A DNA stretch of 64,000 bases from LMUY01 sp964247705 (GCA_964247705.1 CAXTVQ010000003.1:59319-123318); one strand, 5' to 3'; positions 48,559 through 57,735 are shown, numbered from the stretch's first letter. The notes: generated by a model not told the origin, from the sequence alone. Numbers and translations: made by a program.

Positions 48559-49536
48559 ATGAAGCTTGGCGTGATCGGCCTGGGTCGCATGGGGGGCAAC
48601 ATCAGCCTGCGCTTGATGAAGCATGGCCATGAGTGCGTGGTCTACGACAACAGCGAGAAGGCCGTGGACGGCATCGTCGGTCAGGGCGCTGCCAAGTCTT
48701 CCGGGCTCGAGGACATGGTCAAGCAGTTGCCTTCTCCCCGTGTCGTCTGGGTCATGCTCCCCGCCGGACACATCACGGAGGAGACGGTCAAGGCGCTGGG
48801 CGCGATGATGGAGAAGGGCGACATCATCATCGATGGCGGCAATTCGATGTACAAGGACGATATCCGCCGCGCCAAGGCGTTGCGCGAGAAGGGCATCGTC
48901 TACATCGACGTTGGCACCTCCGGCGGTGTGTGGGGCTTGCAGCGTGGCTACTGCATGATGATCGGCGGTGAGGACGAGGCGGTAAAGCATATCGACCCGA
49001 TCCTCTCGGCGTTGGCGCCGGGTGAGGGAACCATCGACAAGACGCCGCACCGAGAGGGGCGCAACCCCACCGCAGAGCAAGGCTACCTGCACTGTGGCCC
49101 GGCCGGGTCCGGCCACTTCGTCAAGATGGTGCATAACGGCATCGAATACGGGATGATGCAGGCCTACGCCGAAGGCTTCGATGTCCTGAAGAACAAGAAC
49201 AGCCACGAGTTGGCGGAGGACCGGCGCTACGACCTGAACATGGGCGACATCGCCGAGGTGTGGCGGCGCGGGTCGGTGATCTCCTCGTGGCTGCTCGACC
49301 TGACAGCGCTGGCGCTGGCGGATGACGAGAAGTTGGAGAAGTTCAGCGGTGATGTTTCCGACAGCGGCGAGGGCCGTTGGACGATCGATGCCGCAGTCGA
49401 GGAGGCTGTTCCGGTCCCGGTGCTGGCAGCCTCCCTGTTTGCGCGTTTCCGGTCCCGCCAACAGCATACGTTCGGGGAGAAGATGCTGTCGGCCATGCGG
49501 TTCGGCTTCGGCGGTCATGTCGAGCCAAAGGCCTAG
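48559..49536 (+). CDS. gnd: 6-phosphogluconate dehydrogenase (decarboxylating), short NAD-type
   Basis: Oxidative decarboxylation of 6-phosphogluconate to ribulose-5-phosphate. At 325 residues it belongs to the short class (about 300-340) rather than the 470-residue E. coli type. LGVIGLGRMGGNISLRLM is the Rossmann loop; VVYDNSEKAV has Asp where NADP enzymes have Asn-Arg-Thr, favouring NAD. IIDGGNSMYKDD and HFVKMVHNGIEYGMMQ are the substrate and catalytic motifs. It starts after the stem-loop and 3 nt separate it from zwf. Confidence 0.95.
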   Translation: MKLGVIGLGRMGGNISLRLMKHGHECVVYDNSEKAVDGIVGQGAAKSSGLEDMVKQLPSPRVVWVMLPAGHITEETVKALGAMMEKGDIIIDGGNSMYKDDIRRAKALREKGIVYIDVGTSGGVWGLQRGYCMMIGGEDEAVKHIDPILSALAPGEGTIDKTPHREGRNPTAEQGYLHCGPAGSGHFVKMVHNGIEYGMMQAYAEGFDVLKNKNSHELAEDRRYDLNMGDIAEVWRRGSVISSWLLDLTALALADDEKLEKFSGDVSDSGEGRWTIDAAVEEAVPVPVLAASLFARFRSRQQHTFGEKMLSAMRFGFGGHVEPKA

Positions 49537-49539
49537 GCA

Positions 49540-51084
49540 ATGAGCGATACGGCACGCGCGTCCAGCAACTCGCACGCCCTCGGTCGGACCGCCTACCCCG
49601 CGCCGCCCTGCACGATGGTGATCTTCGGGGCGAACGGCGACTTGACCAAACGGTTGCTGATGCCGGCATTGTACAACCTGGCCGGATCGAAACTGTTGGA
49701 CAGCAACTTCTCCGTGCTGGGCGTCGATCGCGACCCTGGCACGGATGAGGAGTTTCAGGGCCGTCAGCAGCAGACGATGGAGAGTTTCACCCCTGCGGCC
49801 GGCGGCGAATTCGCGGAGAAGAGCCTCAATGCGGAGTGGTGGGGCTGGTTGAAGAGCCGGCTACGCTACATGCAGGGCGACTTCACCCAGGACGAGACAT
49901 TCCGCGCGCTCTCGGAGAGACTGAAGGACGCAAATGCCGTCTTTTACCTGGCGGTCGCAGATAGGTTCTTCGGCGGCATCGTGGACATGCTGCACCGGTC
50001 CGAACTGACCAAGCAAACGGACAAGACGTTCCGCCGAGTGGTCATCGAGAAGCCGTTCGGCCATGACCTTCCTTCTGCTAAGGACCTGAATAGCCACATC
50101 CTGTCCGAACTGGACGAGAGCCAGATCTACCGGATCGACCATTTCCTCGGCAAGGAGACGGTGCAAAACATCATGTCGCTGAGGTTCTCCAACGGGATTT
50201 TCGAGCCGCTCTGGAACCGCGATCACATCGACAGCATCCAGATTACCGCCGCCGAGACGGTCGGGGTGGAGAAACGGGGCAAGTTCTACGAAATCACCGG
50301 CGCGTTGCGGGACATGGTGCCGAACCACATGTTCCAACTACTGGCGATGACGACGATGGAGCCGCCCAACTCCTTCGATGCGGACGCCGTGCGCAGCGAG
50401 AAGGCGAAGGTCATCGAAGCGATCCATCCGATGACGCCCGACGAAGTGGAACGCCACGTCGTGCGCGGCCAGTATAGCGCCGGGACGATGGCGGACATGG
50501 GGGCTGTTCCGGCCTATAACACGGAGCAAGACGTCGCCAGCGACTCTCAAGTCGAGACGTTCGTCGCCTTGAAGCTGTTCATCGACAATTGGCGATGGGC
50601 CGGCGTGCCGTTTTACTTGCGCACCGGAAAGCGCATGTCCACGCGCACGACCGAAATCGTGGTTACGTTCAAGCACGCGCCGACGGCGACCTTCCGCGAC
50701 ACCGGCGTGCTCAAGGTTGAGCCGAACACCATGGTGCTGCACTTGCAGCCGCACGAGGGGATATCGCTGCACTTCAATGCCAAGCAGCCAGGCCAGGTGG
50801 TGAAACTGGACGGCGTGCGGATGGATTTCCGTTACGAGGATTACTTCGAGCTGAAGCCATCGACCGGGTACGAGACTCTCATTTACGACGTGCTGATCGG
50901 TGACCCGACGCTGTTCAACCGGGCCGATAATATCGAGGCCGGGTGGCAGGGTGTGCAACCGATCCTGGATGCGGTGGCGAAGGGTGGCGACAAAATCCAC
51001 ACCTACGCCTCCGGCACGAACGGTCCGGCTGCTGCGGATGCGTTGCTCTCTCTGGACGGCCGGCATTGGAAGCCGCTGAAGTGA
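49540..51084 (+). CDS. zwf: Glucose-6-phosphate 1-dehydrogenase
   Basis: First enzyme of the oxidative pentose-phosphate pathway. VIFGANGDLTKRLLMPALY is the coenzyme-binding loop and YRIDHFLGKETVQN carries the catalytic His and substrate Lys. 514 residues is slightly longer than usual because of a 20-residue N-terminal extension. The stop overlaps the GTG start of the first HAD gene (GTGA), so HAD translation is coupled to zwf. Confidence 0.96.
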   Translation: MSDTARASSNSHALGRTAYPAPPCTMVIFGANGDLTKRLLMPALYNLAGSKLLDSNFSVLGVDRDPGTDEEFQGRQQQTMESFTPAAGGEFAEKSLNAEWWGWLKSRLRYMQGDFTQDETFRALSERLKDANAVFYLAVADRFFGGIVDMLHRSELTKQTDKTFRRVVIEKPFGHDLPSAKDLNSHILSELDESQIYRIDHFLGKETVQNIMSLRFSNGIFEPLWNRDHIDSIQITAAETVGVEKRGKFYEITGALRDMVPNHMFQLLAMTTMEPPNSFDADAVRSEKAKVIEAIHPMTPDEVERHVVRGQYSAGTMADMGAVPAYNTEQDVASDSQVETFVALKLFIDNWRWAGVPFYLRTGKRMSTRTTEIVVTFKHAPTATFRDTGVLKVEPNTMVLHLQPHEGISLHFNAKQPGQVVKLDGVRMDFRYEDYFELKPSTGYETLIYDVLIGDPTLFNRADNIEAGWQGVQPILDAVAKGGDKIHTYASGTNGPAAADALLSLDGRHWKPLK

Positions 51085-51884
51085 TCAAGCTCGTCGTGTC
51101 GGACGTAGACGGCACGTTGGTGACAAAAGACAAGGTGTTGACGAAGGCGACCATCGATGCAGTGCACCGGCTGCGTGATGCCGGCGTGCATCTGGCGCTG
51201 GTCAGTAGCCGGCCTCCACGTGGGATGGCGTTCCTGACGATGGAATTAGGCCTGACCGGACCCATTGGCGGGTTCAACGGCGCGACGATCCTGGCGCCGG
51301 ACGGCGCGGTGATCACGGAGCGTTTCGTGCCGGAGAAAGCCGTGCGCACCAGCCTCTCGCTCTTCGAGCATCGCGGGATCCATCCCTGGCTGTTTGCCGA
51401 CAATCAATGGCTCATCCGCGATTTCGGCGCCGACTACGTGGCGCGGGAGCGGATGACCGTGCGGTTCGAGCCGACGGTCGTGGACGATTTCGAGCCGTTC
51501 ATCGCCCGATGCGGCAAGGTCGTCGGCGCGTCCAAACAGTTCGGCATGCTTGCCGAGTGCGAACGGGAACTGCAGGGCTTGCTGGGCACCACGGCCAATG
51601 CGCACCGGTCCCAAAGCTACTACCTGGATGTCACCAACCCGGGCGCCGACAAAGGCACTGCCGTGCGAGAGTTTGCCGCGTGGTATGGGCTGGACATCGC
51701 TGAGGTCTGCGTCGTGGGCGACCAGCATAATGATGTGCCGATGTTCCGGGTAGCCGGGCACAGCATCGCGATGGGCAACGCGCCTGCCGATGTGGCCGCC
51801 GAGGCGAAGCAGCATACCGCATCCAATGACCAGGACGGCTGGGCGGCGGCGATCGACCGCTACGTGCTGCCCAACGTTGCCTAG
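51081..51884 (+). CDS. HAD-IIB (Cof-type) phosphatase, first of two paralogues
   Basis: HAD-superfamily phosphatase of 267 residues. Motif I is VVSDVDGTLVTKD with both catalytic Asp residues, motif II is LVSSRPP, the motif III Lys lies near PGADKGTAV, and motif IV is VVGDQHNDVPMF. The type IIB cap is between. It starts in a GTGA overlap with zwf. The next gene encodes a clear paralogue. Sitting in the pentose-phosphate operon, it probably dephosphorylates a sugar phosphate or a toxic side product; the substrate is unknown. Confidence 0.88.
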   Translation: MIKLVVSDVDGTLVTKDKVLTKATIDAVHRLRDAGVHLALVSSRPPRGMAFLTMELGLTGPIGGFNGATILAPDGAVITERFVPEKAVRTSLSLFEHRGIHPWLFADNQWLIRDFGADYVARERMTVRFEPTVVDDFEPFIARCGKVVGASKQFGMLAECERELQGLLGTTANAHRSQSYYLDVTNPGADKGTAVREFAAWYGLDIAEVCVVGDQHNDVPMFRVAGHSIAMGNAPADVAAEAKQHTASNDQDGWAAAIDRYVLPNVA

Positions 51885-51893
51885 GAGCTTCTG

Positions 51894-52712
51894 ATGGCCC
51901 GCCCTCGTCCCGATAAGATCGCCCTGTTCCTAGCCGATGTGGATGGCACGCTCGTAACCAAGGACAAGGTTTTGACGGAGCGCGCCCAGAAGGCTGTTCG
52001 CGACATGGAGGCGAGGAGGATCAAATTCGCCGTCACCAGCGGGCGGCCGCCGAAGGGCATGAAAATGCTGTTCGAGCCGCTCAAGATCACGACGCCAATC
52101 GCCGGGTTCAACGGCGGATTGTTCGTGAACAGCGATCTCAGCATCATCGAGAGCCACGTGCTCGATCCAGCGGTGGCGAGGAAGACCGTCGATCTGATCT
52201 TGCAGCGGGGCTTGGACGTGTGGGTCTACGCGGGGGACGACTGGCTGGTGCGGGACCTGGACGCGCCGCACCGGGAGCGGGAGGAACACACGGTGCAGTT
52301 CCCGCCGACGGTCGTGAAGGAGTTCACGGACGAGCATATGAAGCATGCAGTGAAGATCGTGGGTGTCAGTGACGATCTGGACAAGGTCGCGGACTGCGAG
52401 AAAGCCGTGCAGCAGGCGATCGGCAAGTCGGCGTCTGCGGCAAGGTCCCAGCCCTACTACCTGGACGTGACCAACCCGGAGGCAAACAAGGGCGGTGTGG
52501 TCGCCTACCTCAGCCGCACGCTCGGGATCGACGCCGGGCAGATTGCGACGATCGGCGACCAGCCGAACGACGTGCTGATGTTCAAGCCGAGCGGCTTCGC
52601 CATCGCCATGGGCAATGCGAGCGAGGCCGTGCAGAAGGAGGCGGATGCGGTGACCGACAGTTACGACGACGAAGGCTTCGCCAAAGCCGTCGAGAAGTTC
52701 ATCCTGGCATGA
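51894..52712 (+). CDS. HAD-IIB (Cof-type) phosphatase, second paralogue
   Basis: A 272-residue HAD phosphatase very similar in layout to the gene before it: LADVDGTLVTKDKVLTE (identical in 12 residues to its twin), VTSGRPPKGM, PIAGFNGGLFV, SQPYYLDVTNPEANKGG and IGDQPNDVLMF. Both copies keep all catalytic residues. The cap sequences differ most, which suggests different substrates after a tandem duplication. It starts 9 nt after the first copy and its stop overlaps the pgl start (ATGA). Confidence 0.88.
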   Translation: MARPRPDKIALFLADVDGTLVTKDKVLTERAQKAVRDMEARRIKFAVTSGRPPKGMKMLFEPLKITTPIAGFNGGLFVNSDLSIIESHVLDPAVARKTVDLILQRGLDVWVYAGDDWLVRDLDAPHREREEHTVQFPPTVVKEFTDEHMKHAVKIVGVSDDLDKVADCEKAVQQAIGKSASAARSQPYYLDVTNPEANKGGVVAYLSRTLGIDAGQIATIGDQPNDVLMFKPSGFAIAMGNASEAVQKEADAVTDSYDDEGFAKAVEKFILA

Positions 52713-53443
52713 GCGAGCGCAATCCCGACAAGAAGGGCGACATCGTCGTGCTGCCGGACCCGGCCGCGGTGGCGCGGCACGTGGCCGAGTGGTTGCTGGA
52801 GAAGGCGATGGCGACGGATGGCCGCTTCGCTCTGGGGCTGTCCGGCGGATCGACGCCCAAGGCGCTCTATGGATTGCTGGCAAGCGACGAGTACCGCACG
52901 CGGTTCCCATGGGAGCGGACGCATCTGTTCTTCGGCGACGAACGGTTCGTTCCCCACGACAGCCCGGACAGCAACTACCGCATGGTGAAGGAGGCGATGC
53001 TCGACCGCGTGCCGGTTCCGGAAGCGCAGATCCACGCATGGCAAGTGAGCGGTGACCCGGAGCATGCGGCGTTGCATTACGCCGACACATTGAAGCGGTA
53101 TTACGGCGCCGATACGCTGGACCCGGCGCGTCCGCTGTTCGACGTGCAATTGCTAGGCCTGGGGGAGGATGGGCACACCGCCTCGCTGTTCCCCGGCGTG
53201 GCGGCCTTGCGGGAGCGGACGGCGTGGACCGCGGCGGTGATCGGGGCCAAGCCGGAGCCTCGGCTGACGCTGACCTATCCGGCGTTGGACAGTGCTCGCT
53301 ACGTGGCGTTCCTGGCGGTGGGAGAAGGCAAGCGGGACATCCTCGCACGCGCGATCTCCGGCGATGAGGCATTGCCGGCGGTGCATGTGGTGCCAGTTGG
53401 AACGCGTGTGCTGTTCACGGACGAAGCTGCCGCGGCGCGATGA
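52709..53443 (+). CDS. pgl: 6-phosphogluconolactonase
   Basis: Hydrolyses 6-phosphogluconolactone to 6-phosphogluconate. The 244-residue DevB/SOL-type protein has LGLSGGSTPKALY, FFGDERFVPHDSPDSNYRM and LGLGEDGHTASLFPG. It overlaps both neighbours by four bases (ATGA with the HAD gene and with rpiA). Confidence 0.95.
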   Translation: MSERNPDKKGDIVVLPDPAAVARHVAEWLLEKAMATDGRFALGLSGGSTPKALYGLLASDEYRTRFPWERTHLFFGDERFVPHDSPDSNYRMVKEAMLDRVPVPEAQIHAWQVSGDPEHAALHYADTLKRYYGADTLDPARPLFDVQLLGLGEDGHTASLFPGVAALRERTAWTAAVIGAKPEPRLTLTYPALDSARYVAFLAVGEGKRDILARAISGDEALPAVHVVPVGTRVLFTDEAAAAR

Positions 53444-54132
53444 CAGATGACCCGCATGCGGCGCTGAAACAGAAGGCGGCCGAAGCGGCGGCAGCGCTGG
53501 TGACGAACGGGATGGTGGTGGGTCTTGGAACCGGATCGACCGCGACGTTCGCCATCGCCAAGCTGATTGCCCGGGTGCAGCAAGGCTTGCGGATCACGGC
53601 AGTTCCTACGTCCGAGCGGAGTGCGGCGCAGGCCCGGGAGGGCGGGATTGAGTTGGTCGAACTCGGGGCGGATACGCGGCTCGATCTCACCATCGATGGC
53701 GCCGACGCGGTGGCCGCCGGGTCGCTGGACCTGGTGAAAGGCTTAGGCGGCGCCTTGCTGCGCGAGAAGATGGTGGCGCAGGCAAGCGCGCGGCTGCTGA
53801 TCGTGGCGGATGGCAGCAAGGTCGTGGACCGGCTCGGCATGAACTCGCCGGTGCCGGTGGAGGTGACGCCGTTCGCCTGGCAGGCAACGGCGGGCCGGCT
53901 AGCCAGGCTGGGCACACGCCCGGTGTTGCGGCTGGGAGCGGCGGGCGAGCCGTTCCGCACCGATGGCGGCAACTTCATCCTGGATTGCCACTGCCCGCCA
54001 ATCGACGATCCGGCGGCGATGGATGCGGCGATGCAGGCGATCGTGGGCGTGGTGGAGACGGGATTGTTCATCGGCCGGGCGGACATGGTGTTCGTGGCCG
54101 AGGCAAATGGCGTACGGACGCTGCGGCGATGA
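53440..54132 (+). CDS. rpiA: Ribose-5-phosphate isomerase A
   Basis: Interconverts ribulose-5-phosphate and ribose-5-phosphate. GLGTGSTATFAIAKL, the catalytic DGADAV loop and KGLGGALLREKMVAQA are all present in the 230-residue protein. It is coupled to pgl upstream and gntK downstream by ATGA overlaps. Confidence 0.95.
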   Translation: MTDDPHAALKQKAAEAAAALVTNGMVVGLGTGSTATFAIAKLIARVQQGLRITAVPTSERSAAQAREGGIELVELGADTRLDLTIDGADAVAAGSLDLVKGLGGALLREKMVAQASARLLIVADGSKVVDRLGMNSPVPVEVTPFAWQATAGRLARLGTRPVLRLGAAGEPFRTDGGNFILDCHCPPIDDPAAMDAAMQAIVGVVETGLFIGRADMVFVAEANGVRTLRR

Positions 54133-54629
54133 GCCGGGTGGCCGTGATCATGGGCGTGTCCGGTTCGGGCAAGACGACCGTCGCGGAGCGGGCGGCCGGG
54201 CAACTGGGCTGGATGTTCCAGGAGGGCGACGCGCTGCACCCGGCGTCCAACGTGGAGAAGATGAAGTCGGGCACGCCGTTGACCGACGCGGACCGGGCGC
54301 CGTGGCTGGCCGTCATAGCGAAATGGATCCAGGACCGGTTGGTGGCGGGGGAGAGCGGGCTGATCACGTGTTCGGCTCTGAAGCGCAGCTACCGCGAGCA
54401 ATTGGGCAACGGGAAACCTGGCGTGCAGATCGTGTACTTGCACGGCGACCGGGCGACCCTCGAAGCTCACGTGCATGGCCGGCACCACGAGTTCATGCCC
54501 CCTGCCCTGCTGGAGAGCCAACTGGCGACGTTGGAGGAGCCCGGCGCCGACGAGCACGTGATCGAGGTGGATGTCGGCGGCACGGTGGACCACACGGTAG
54601 CCGAGGTCGTCCGCCGACTGCGCGAATGA
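54129..54629 (+). CDS. gntK: Gluconokinase
   Basis: Phosphorylates gluconate to 6-phosphogluconate, feeding the gnd product line. P-loop GVSGSGKTT, FQEGDALHPASNVEKM and CSALKRSYREQL are typical of the GntK/IdnK family; 166 residues is normal. It ends the operon. With gnd and pgl present and no edd/eda in the window, gluconate is expected to enter the pentose-phosphate pathway. Confidence 0.94.
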   Translation: MSRVAVIMGVSGSGKTTVAERAAGQLGWMFQEGDALHPASNVEKMKSGTPLTDADRAPWLAVIAKWIQDRLVAGESGLITCSALKRSYREQLGNGKPGVQIVYLHGDRATLEAHVHGRHHEFMPPALLESQLATLEEPGADEHVIEVDVGGTVDHTVAEVVRRLRE

Positions 54630-54630
54630 G

Positions 54631-55098
54631 CTAGCCGGGGAAAAAGCTGTAGCTCGCGCTGTAGGGCACCCGGACCTCCACGCCTGCTTGCCCGGCGCCG
54701 CACCCGCCGGCGGGTGCGGCGCCGCCTTTGGTGTCCGAGCGGACGATGGCCATCACCGTCGCGAATACACCGTCGCCAGCATGGGTTTTGGCACGGAGCA
54801 CGAGCCACGGGATCGCGCCCGGGCCGCCGCTGGCCATTTGTTCGACTTCGCCCGTGACGAGGCTGCCGTCCTTGGCTTGCCAGGTCGGACCGGCAAAATG
54901 GTGGCCGACATCGTTGCCTTGTGCGTCGAGCAAGCGTGCCTCCGGCGCTTTCAGGCTCCAGCCATAGCCGTTCGGGGATGGCGCGCAGGTGTAGATCTGG
55001 ACGCCGTCGCCGGTGAGCGTGAAGGCAGGCTCGGCAGCATGGGCCGGCGCGATGTTTGAGGCGGCCAGGGCAGCGGCTAACAGGTAGGCCGGTCGCAT
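54631..55098 (-). CDS. DUF3455 secreted protein
   Basis: Exported protein of 155 residues with a signal peptide (MRPAYLLAAALAASNIAPAHA). DGVQIYTCAPSPNGYGWSLKAPEARLLD and GHHFAGPTWQAKDGSLVTG define the DUF3455 family, whose role is unknown. It converges on gntK with 1 nt between stops and is divergent from the PaaX-family gene. Confidence 0.88.
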   Translation of the reverse strand: MRPAYLLAAALAASNIAPAHAAEPAFTLTGDGVQIYTCAPSPNGYGWSLKAPEARLLDAQGNDVGHHFAGPTWQAKDGSLVTGEVEQMASGGPGAIPWLVLRAKTHAGDGVFATVMAIVRSDTKGGAAPAGGCGAGQAGVEVRVPYSASYSFFPG

Positions 55099-55214
55099 TA
55101 GAACTGGGCTCCTCAGGTCCGGGTCACGAGCGCGAATGCAGCTTCGGCTCAGCACGGCCTTATAACGTGAAGCGCAGGCAAGGGTGGTTGCACGATGGCG
55201 TTCGGGTACTGCGG

Positions 55215-56042
55215 GTGACGTTGGCTCCTCTGCTTGCCCATTGGCGGGAGCGCCCGCAGCGGACGTGGTCGTTGGTGGTGACGGTGTTCGGCGACGCGGT
55301 GGCGCCGCGCGGCGGGTCCATCTGGCTGGCAACGCTGGTGGAACTCCTTGCCGCCATGGGGGTGGATGCCGGGGCGGTGCGGACGGCGATGTCGCGGTTG
55401 GTGGCGGACGGGTGGACGGAACGGCGCCGGGTCAGCCGGAGCAGTGCCTACGAGTTGACGCCGAGGGGTGTGCAGACGTTCACGGCGGCGGCGGGGCGGA
55501 TCTATGCCGCGGAAGCGCCGGGGTGGGACGGACGGCTGCACCTCGCATTGCAGCCGCAGGAGAAGGAGTGGTTGCAGCGCGCCGGGTTCGGCCAGGTTAT
55601 ACCGGGGTTGTGGGTGGGCTCGGCACCGGTGGCCCGGCCGGAGGAAGCGCTCCTGTTGTCAGCGACGACGGATGCCGAATCGGCGCGGGAACTGGCGGCG
55701 CGGGCATGGCCGTTGGAACGGCTCGCGGCCTCCTTCCACCGGTTCAACGCGGCGTTCGCGGCGTTGCCAGGCTGGACGGACCCGTCACCGATCGAGGCGA
55801 TGGTGGCGCGGACGTTGCTGGTGCACGAGTACCGCCGGCTGGTGTTGGCGGCGCCGGCGTTGCCGGACGCGTTGCTGCCGGTGGATTGGCCCGGGACGGC
55901 TGCGCGGAGTTTGTGCTCGGACGCGTATCGCGCGGTGCTTCCGGCGTCCGAGGTTTGGTTGGGCGGGCACGGGTTGCCGGAGGCGGATGCGAGCCTGGCA
56001 GAGCGGTTCCGCAGCCCGCCCACGAGGGCGTTGGCGGACTAG
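55215..56042 (+). CDS. PaaX-family transcriptional regulator
   Basis: Regulator of about 275 residues. The winged-helix N-terminus (TWSLVVTVFGDAVAPRGGSIWLATL, then VRTAMSRLVADGWTERRRV) and the C-terminal PaaX domain (NAAFAALPGWTDPSPIEAM; LLVHEYRRLVL) fit the phenylacetyl-CoA-responsive repressor family. The start is uncertain: GTG 55215 fits the family N-terminus; TTG 55188 is also in frame. Its stop abuts the stop of the convergent Lrp gene with no gap. It is about 50 kb from paaABCDE, so control of that operon is only a possibility. Confidence 0.85.
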   Translation: MTLAPLLAHWRERPQRTWSLVVTVFGDAVAPRGGSIWLATLVELLAAMGVDAGAVRTAMSRLVADGWTERRRVSRSSAYELTPRGVQTFTAAAGRIYAAEAPGWDGRLHLALQPQEKEWLQRAGFGQVIPGLWVGSAPVARPEEALLLSATTDAESARELAARAWPLERLAASFHRFNAAFAALPGWTDPSPIEAMVARTLLVHEYRRLVLAAPALPDALLPVDWPGTAARSLCSDAYRAVLPASEVWLGGHGLPEADASLAERFRSPPTRALAD

Positions 56043-56522
56043 CTAGATCGGGACGCCGGCCACGTTGCGGCTGGTCCGTATCGTCTGCAGGGTTTGCACC
56101 CGGGTCACCGAGTCGGCGCCGGTCAGCGCCTGGGTCAAGCGGTTCTCGTGCGCCGTGTCGCGCGCCACCAGGCGGAGCAGGAAGTCGCCACCACCGCGGA
56201 TCATGTGGCAGGCACGGACCTCGGGCCATTTCGCCACCTGGTTCTCGAAGGCGGTCAGCACCGTCTCCTTCTGGCTCTCCAGCCCGACGATGGCGAAGAA
56301 CTCGATCGGCCAGCCGAGCTTCGCCGGGTCGGTGTCGGCGTGGTAGCCGCGGATCACGCCCGCTTCTTCCAACCGGCGCAGACGGCGCAGGCAGGGCGGC
56401 GCCGAGATGTCGGCGCGGCGGGCGAGCTCGACGTTGGTCATGCGGCCGTCCTCCTGCAACTCGGTGAGGATGCGGCGGTCGATGCCATCGAGTTCGGGGA
56501 TTTCGGCTGGGAAATGTTTCAT
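56043..56522 (-). CDS. Lrp/AsnC-family transcriptional regulator
   Basis: A 159-residue regulator with the helix-turn-helix LDGIDRRILTELQEDGRMTNVELARRADIS split over residues 12-40 and a C-terminal RAM ligand domain (AIVGLESQ; ACHMIRGGGDFLL). The GGGDF loop is where amino-acid effectors bind in the family. ATG 56522 is divergent from trxB across 132 nt, which holds an AT-rich inverted repeat that could be its operator. Confidence 0.93.
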   Translation of the reverse strand: MKHFPAEIPELDGIDRRILTELQEDGRMTNVELARRADISAPPCLRRLRRLEEAGVIRGYHADTDPAKLGWPIEFFAIVGLESQKETVLTAFENQVAKWPEVRACHMIRGGGDFLLRLVARDTAHENRLTQALTGADSVTRVQTLQTIRTSRNVAGVPI

Positions 56523-56566
56523 GCGTGGCTGACGGTCGTTGCCGTGCTGTCCTGAGGCGTTCCGGC

Positions 56567-56579
56567 GCAACATTATTGC
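56567..56579. promoter_or_regulatory. Candidate Lrp-type operator
   Basis: GCAACATTATTGC is an inverted repeat (GCAA / TTGC) around an AT-rich centre, the general form of Lrp/AsnC sites. It lies 45 nt upstream of the Lrp start and 75 nt before trxB, so it could serve autoregulation or trxB. Confidence 0.35.
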
Positions 56580-56654
56580 ACTATGCCCGGCCATGAAAGC
56601 GCTGCTTGCACATTGCCGGGACGGCGCTGATATCAGCCCCCGCTGGAGGACCGA

Positions 56655-57653
56655 ATGCCACAGACGATTCATAGCCGCGTGCTGATACTTGGGGGCGGGC
56701 CGGCAGGCTACACCGCCGCGATCTATGCCGCGCGGGCGAGCCTGGCGCCGCTGCTGGTGCAGGGGATGCAACCGGGCGGCCAGCTCACCATCACGACGGA
56801 GGTCGAGAACTATCCGGGGTTCGCGGAGGCGATCCAGGGGCCTTGGCTGATGGAGCAGATGGCGGCGCAGGCGGAGCATGTCGGCACGCGGCTGGTGAGC
56901 GACGTGATCACCGGGCTCGATCTCTCGGCACGGCCGTTCCGTGCGCAGGGGGACGGCGGCGACATCTATACCGCCGACACGCTGGTGCTGGCGACGGGGG
57001 CGCAGGCGCGGTGGCTCGGGCTGCCGTCGGAGAAGGTGTTCGCGGGGGCCGGCGTGTCCGCCTGCGCCACCTGCGACGGGTTCTTCTTCCGGGGGCGGGC
57101 GGTGGCCGTGATCGGCGGGGGGAACACCGCGGTGGAGGAGGCGCTGTACCTGACCAACCACGCGTCCTCCGTCGCCGTGATCCATCGGCGGGACAGCTTC
57201 CGGGCCGAGCGGATCCTGCAGGACCGGCTGTTCGCCAACCCGAAGGTGCGGGTGGTCTGGAACAGCACGGTCGAGGAGATTTTGGGCAGCCAAGCGCCGA
57301 AAGCGGTGACAGGCGTGCGCGTGCGCGGCCCGGACGGGTTGGCGGATATACCGGTGGAGGGCGTGTTCGTTGCCATTGGGCATGACCCGGCGACCGCGTT
57401 GGTGCGCGGGCAGCTCAACCTCGACGGCGACGGCTACGTGCAGATCGCGCCTTGGTCCACGGCCACGAACGTCGCGGGCGTGTTTGCGGCCGGCGACGTG
57501 GCGGATCCGCGGTATCGCCAGGCGGTGACGGCGGCGGGCATGGGCTGCATGGCTGCACTCGAGGCGGAGAAGTTCCTGGCGGAGCATTCGCCGAACCCGG
57601 CGGTACGGGCGCGGGAGGAGCGGACGGACCAGATGATCGGCGCCTGGGACTGA
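56655..57653 (+). CDS. trxB: Thioredoxin reductase
   Basis: FAD- and NADPH-dependent reductase of thioredoxin (332 residues). LILGGGPAGYTAAIYAARA binds FAD, CATCDG holds the redox-active disulfide, and IGGGNTAVEEALYL plus HRRDSFRAE bind NADPH. GVFAAGDVAD is the second FAD motif. GGAGG lies ahead of ATG 56655. It is followed by a LysR regulator on the same strand. Confidence 0.95.
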   Translation: MPQTIHSRVLILGGGPAGYTAAIYAARASLAPLLVQGMQPGGQLTITTEVENYPGFAEAIQGPWLMEQMAAQAEHVGTRLVSDVITGLDLSARPFRAQGDGGDIYTADTLVLATGAQARWLGLPSEKVFAGAGVSACATCDGFFFRGRAVAVIGGGNTAVEEALYLTNHASSVAVIHRRDSFRAERILQDRLFANPKVRVVWNSTVEEILGSQAPKAVTGVRVRGPDGLADIPVEGVFVAIGHDPATALVRGQLNLDGDGYVQIAPWSTATNVAGVFAAGDVADPRYRQAVTAAGMGCMAALEAEKFLAEHSPNPAVRAREERTDQMIGAWD

Positions 57654-57735
57654 AAAACCCCTATTCGCGCGAGACATGCGGGCAGAGACTGTTACTCTGC
57701 CCGACATGGCGGCGAATCGAGCAAAAGGACCGGCG

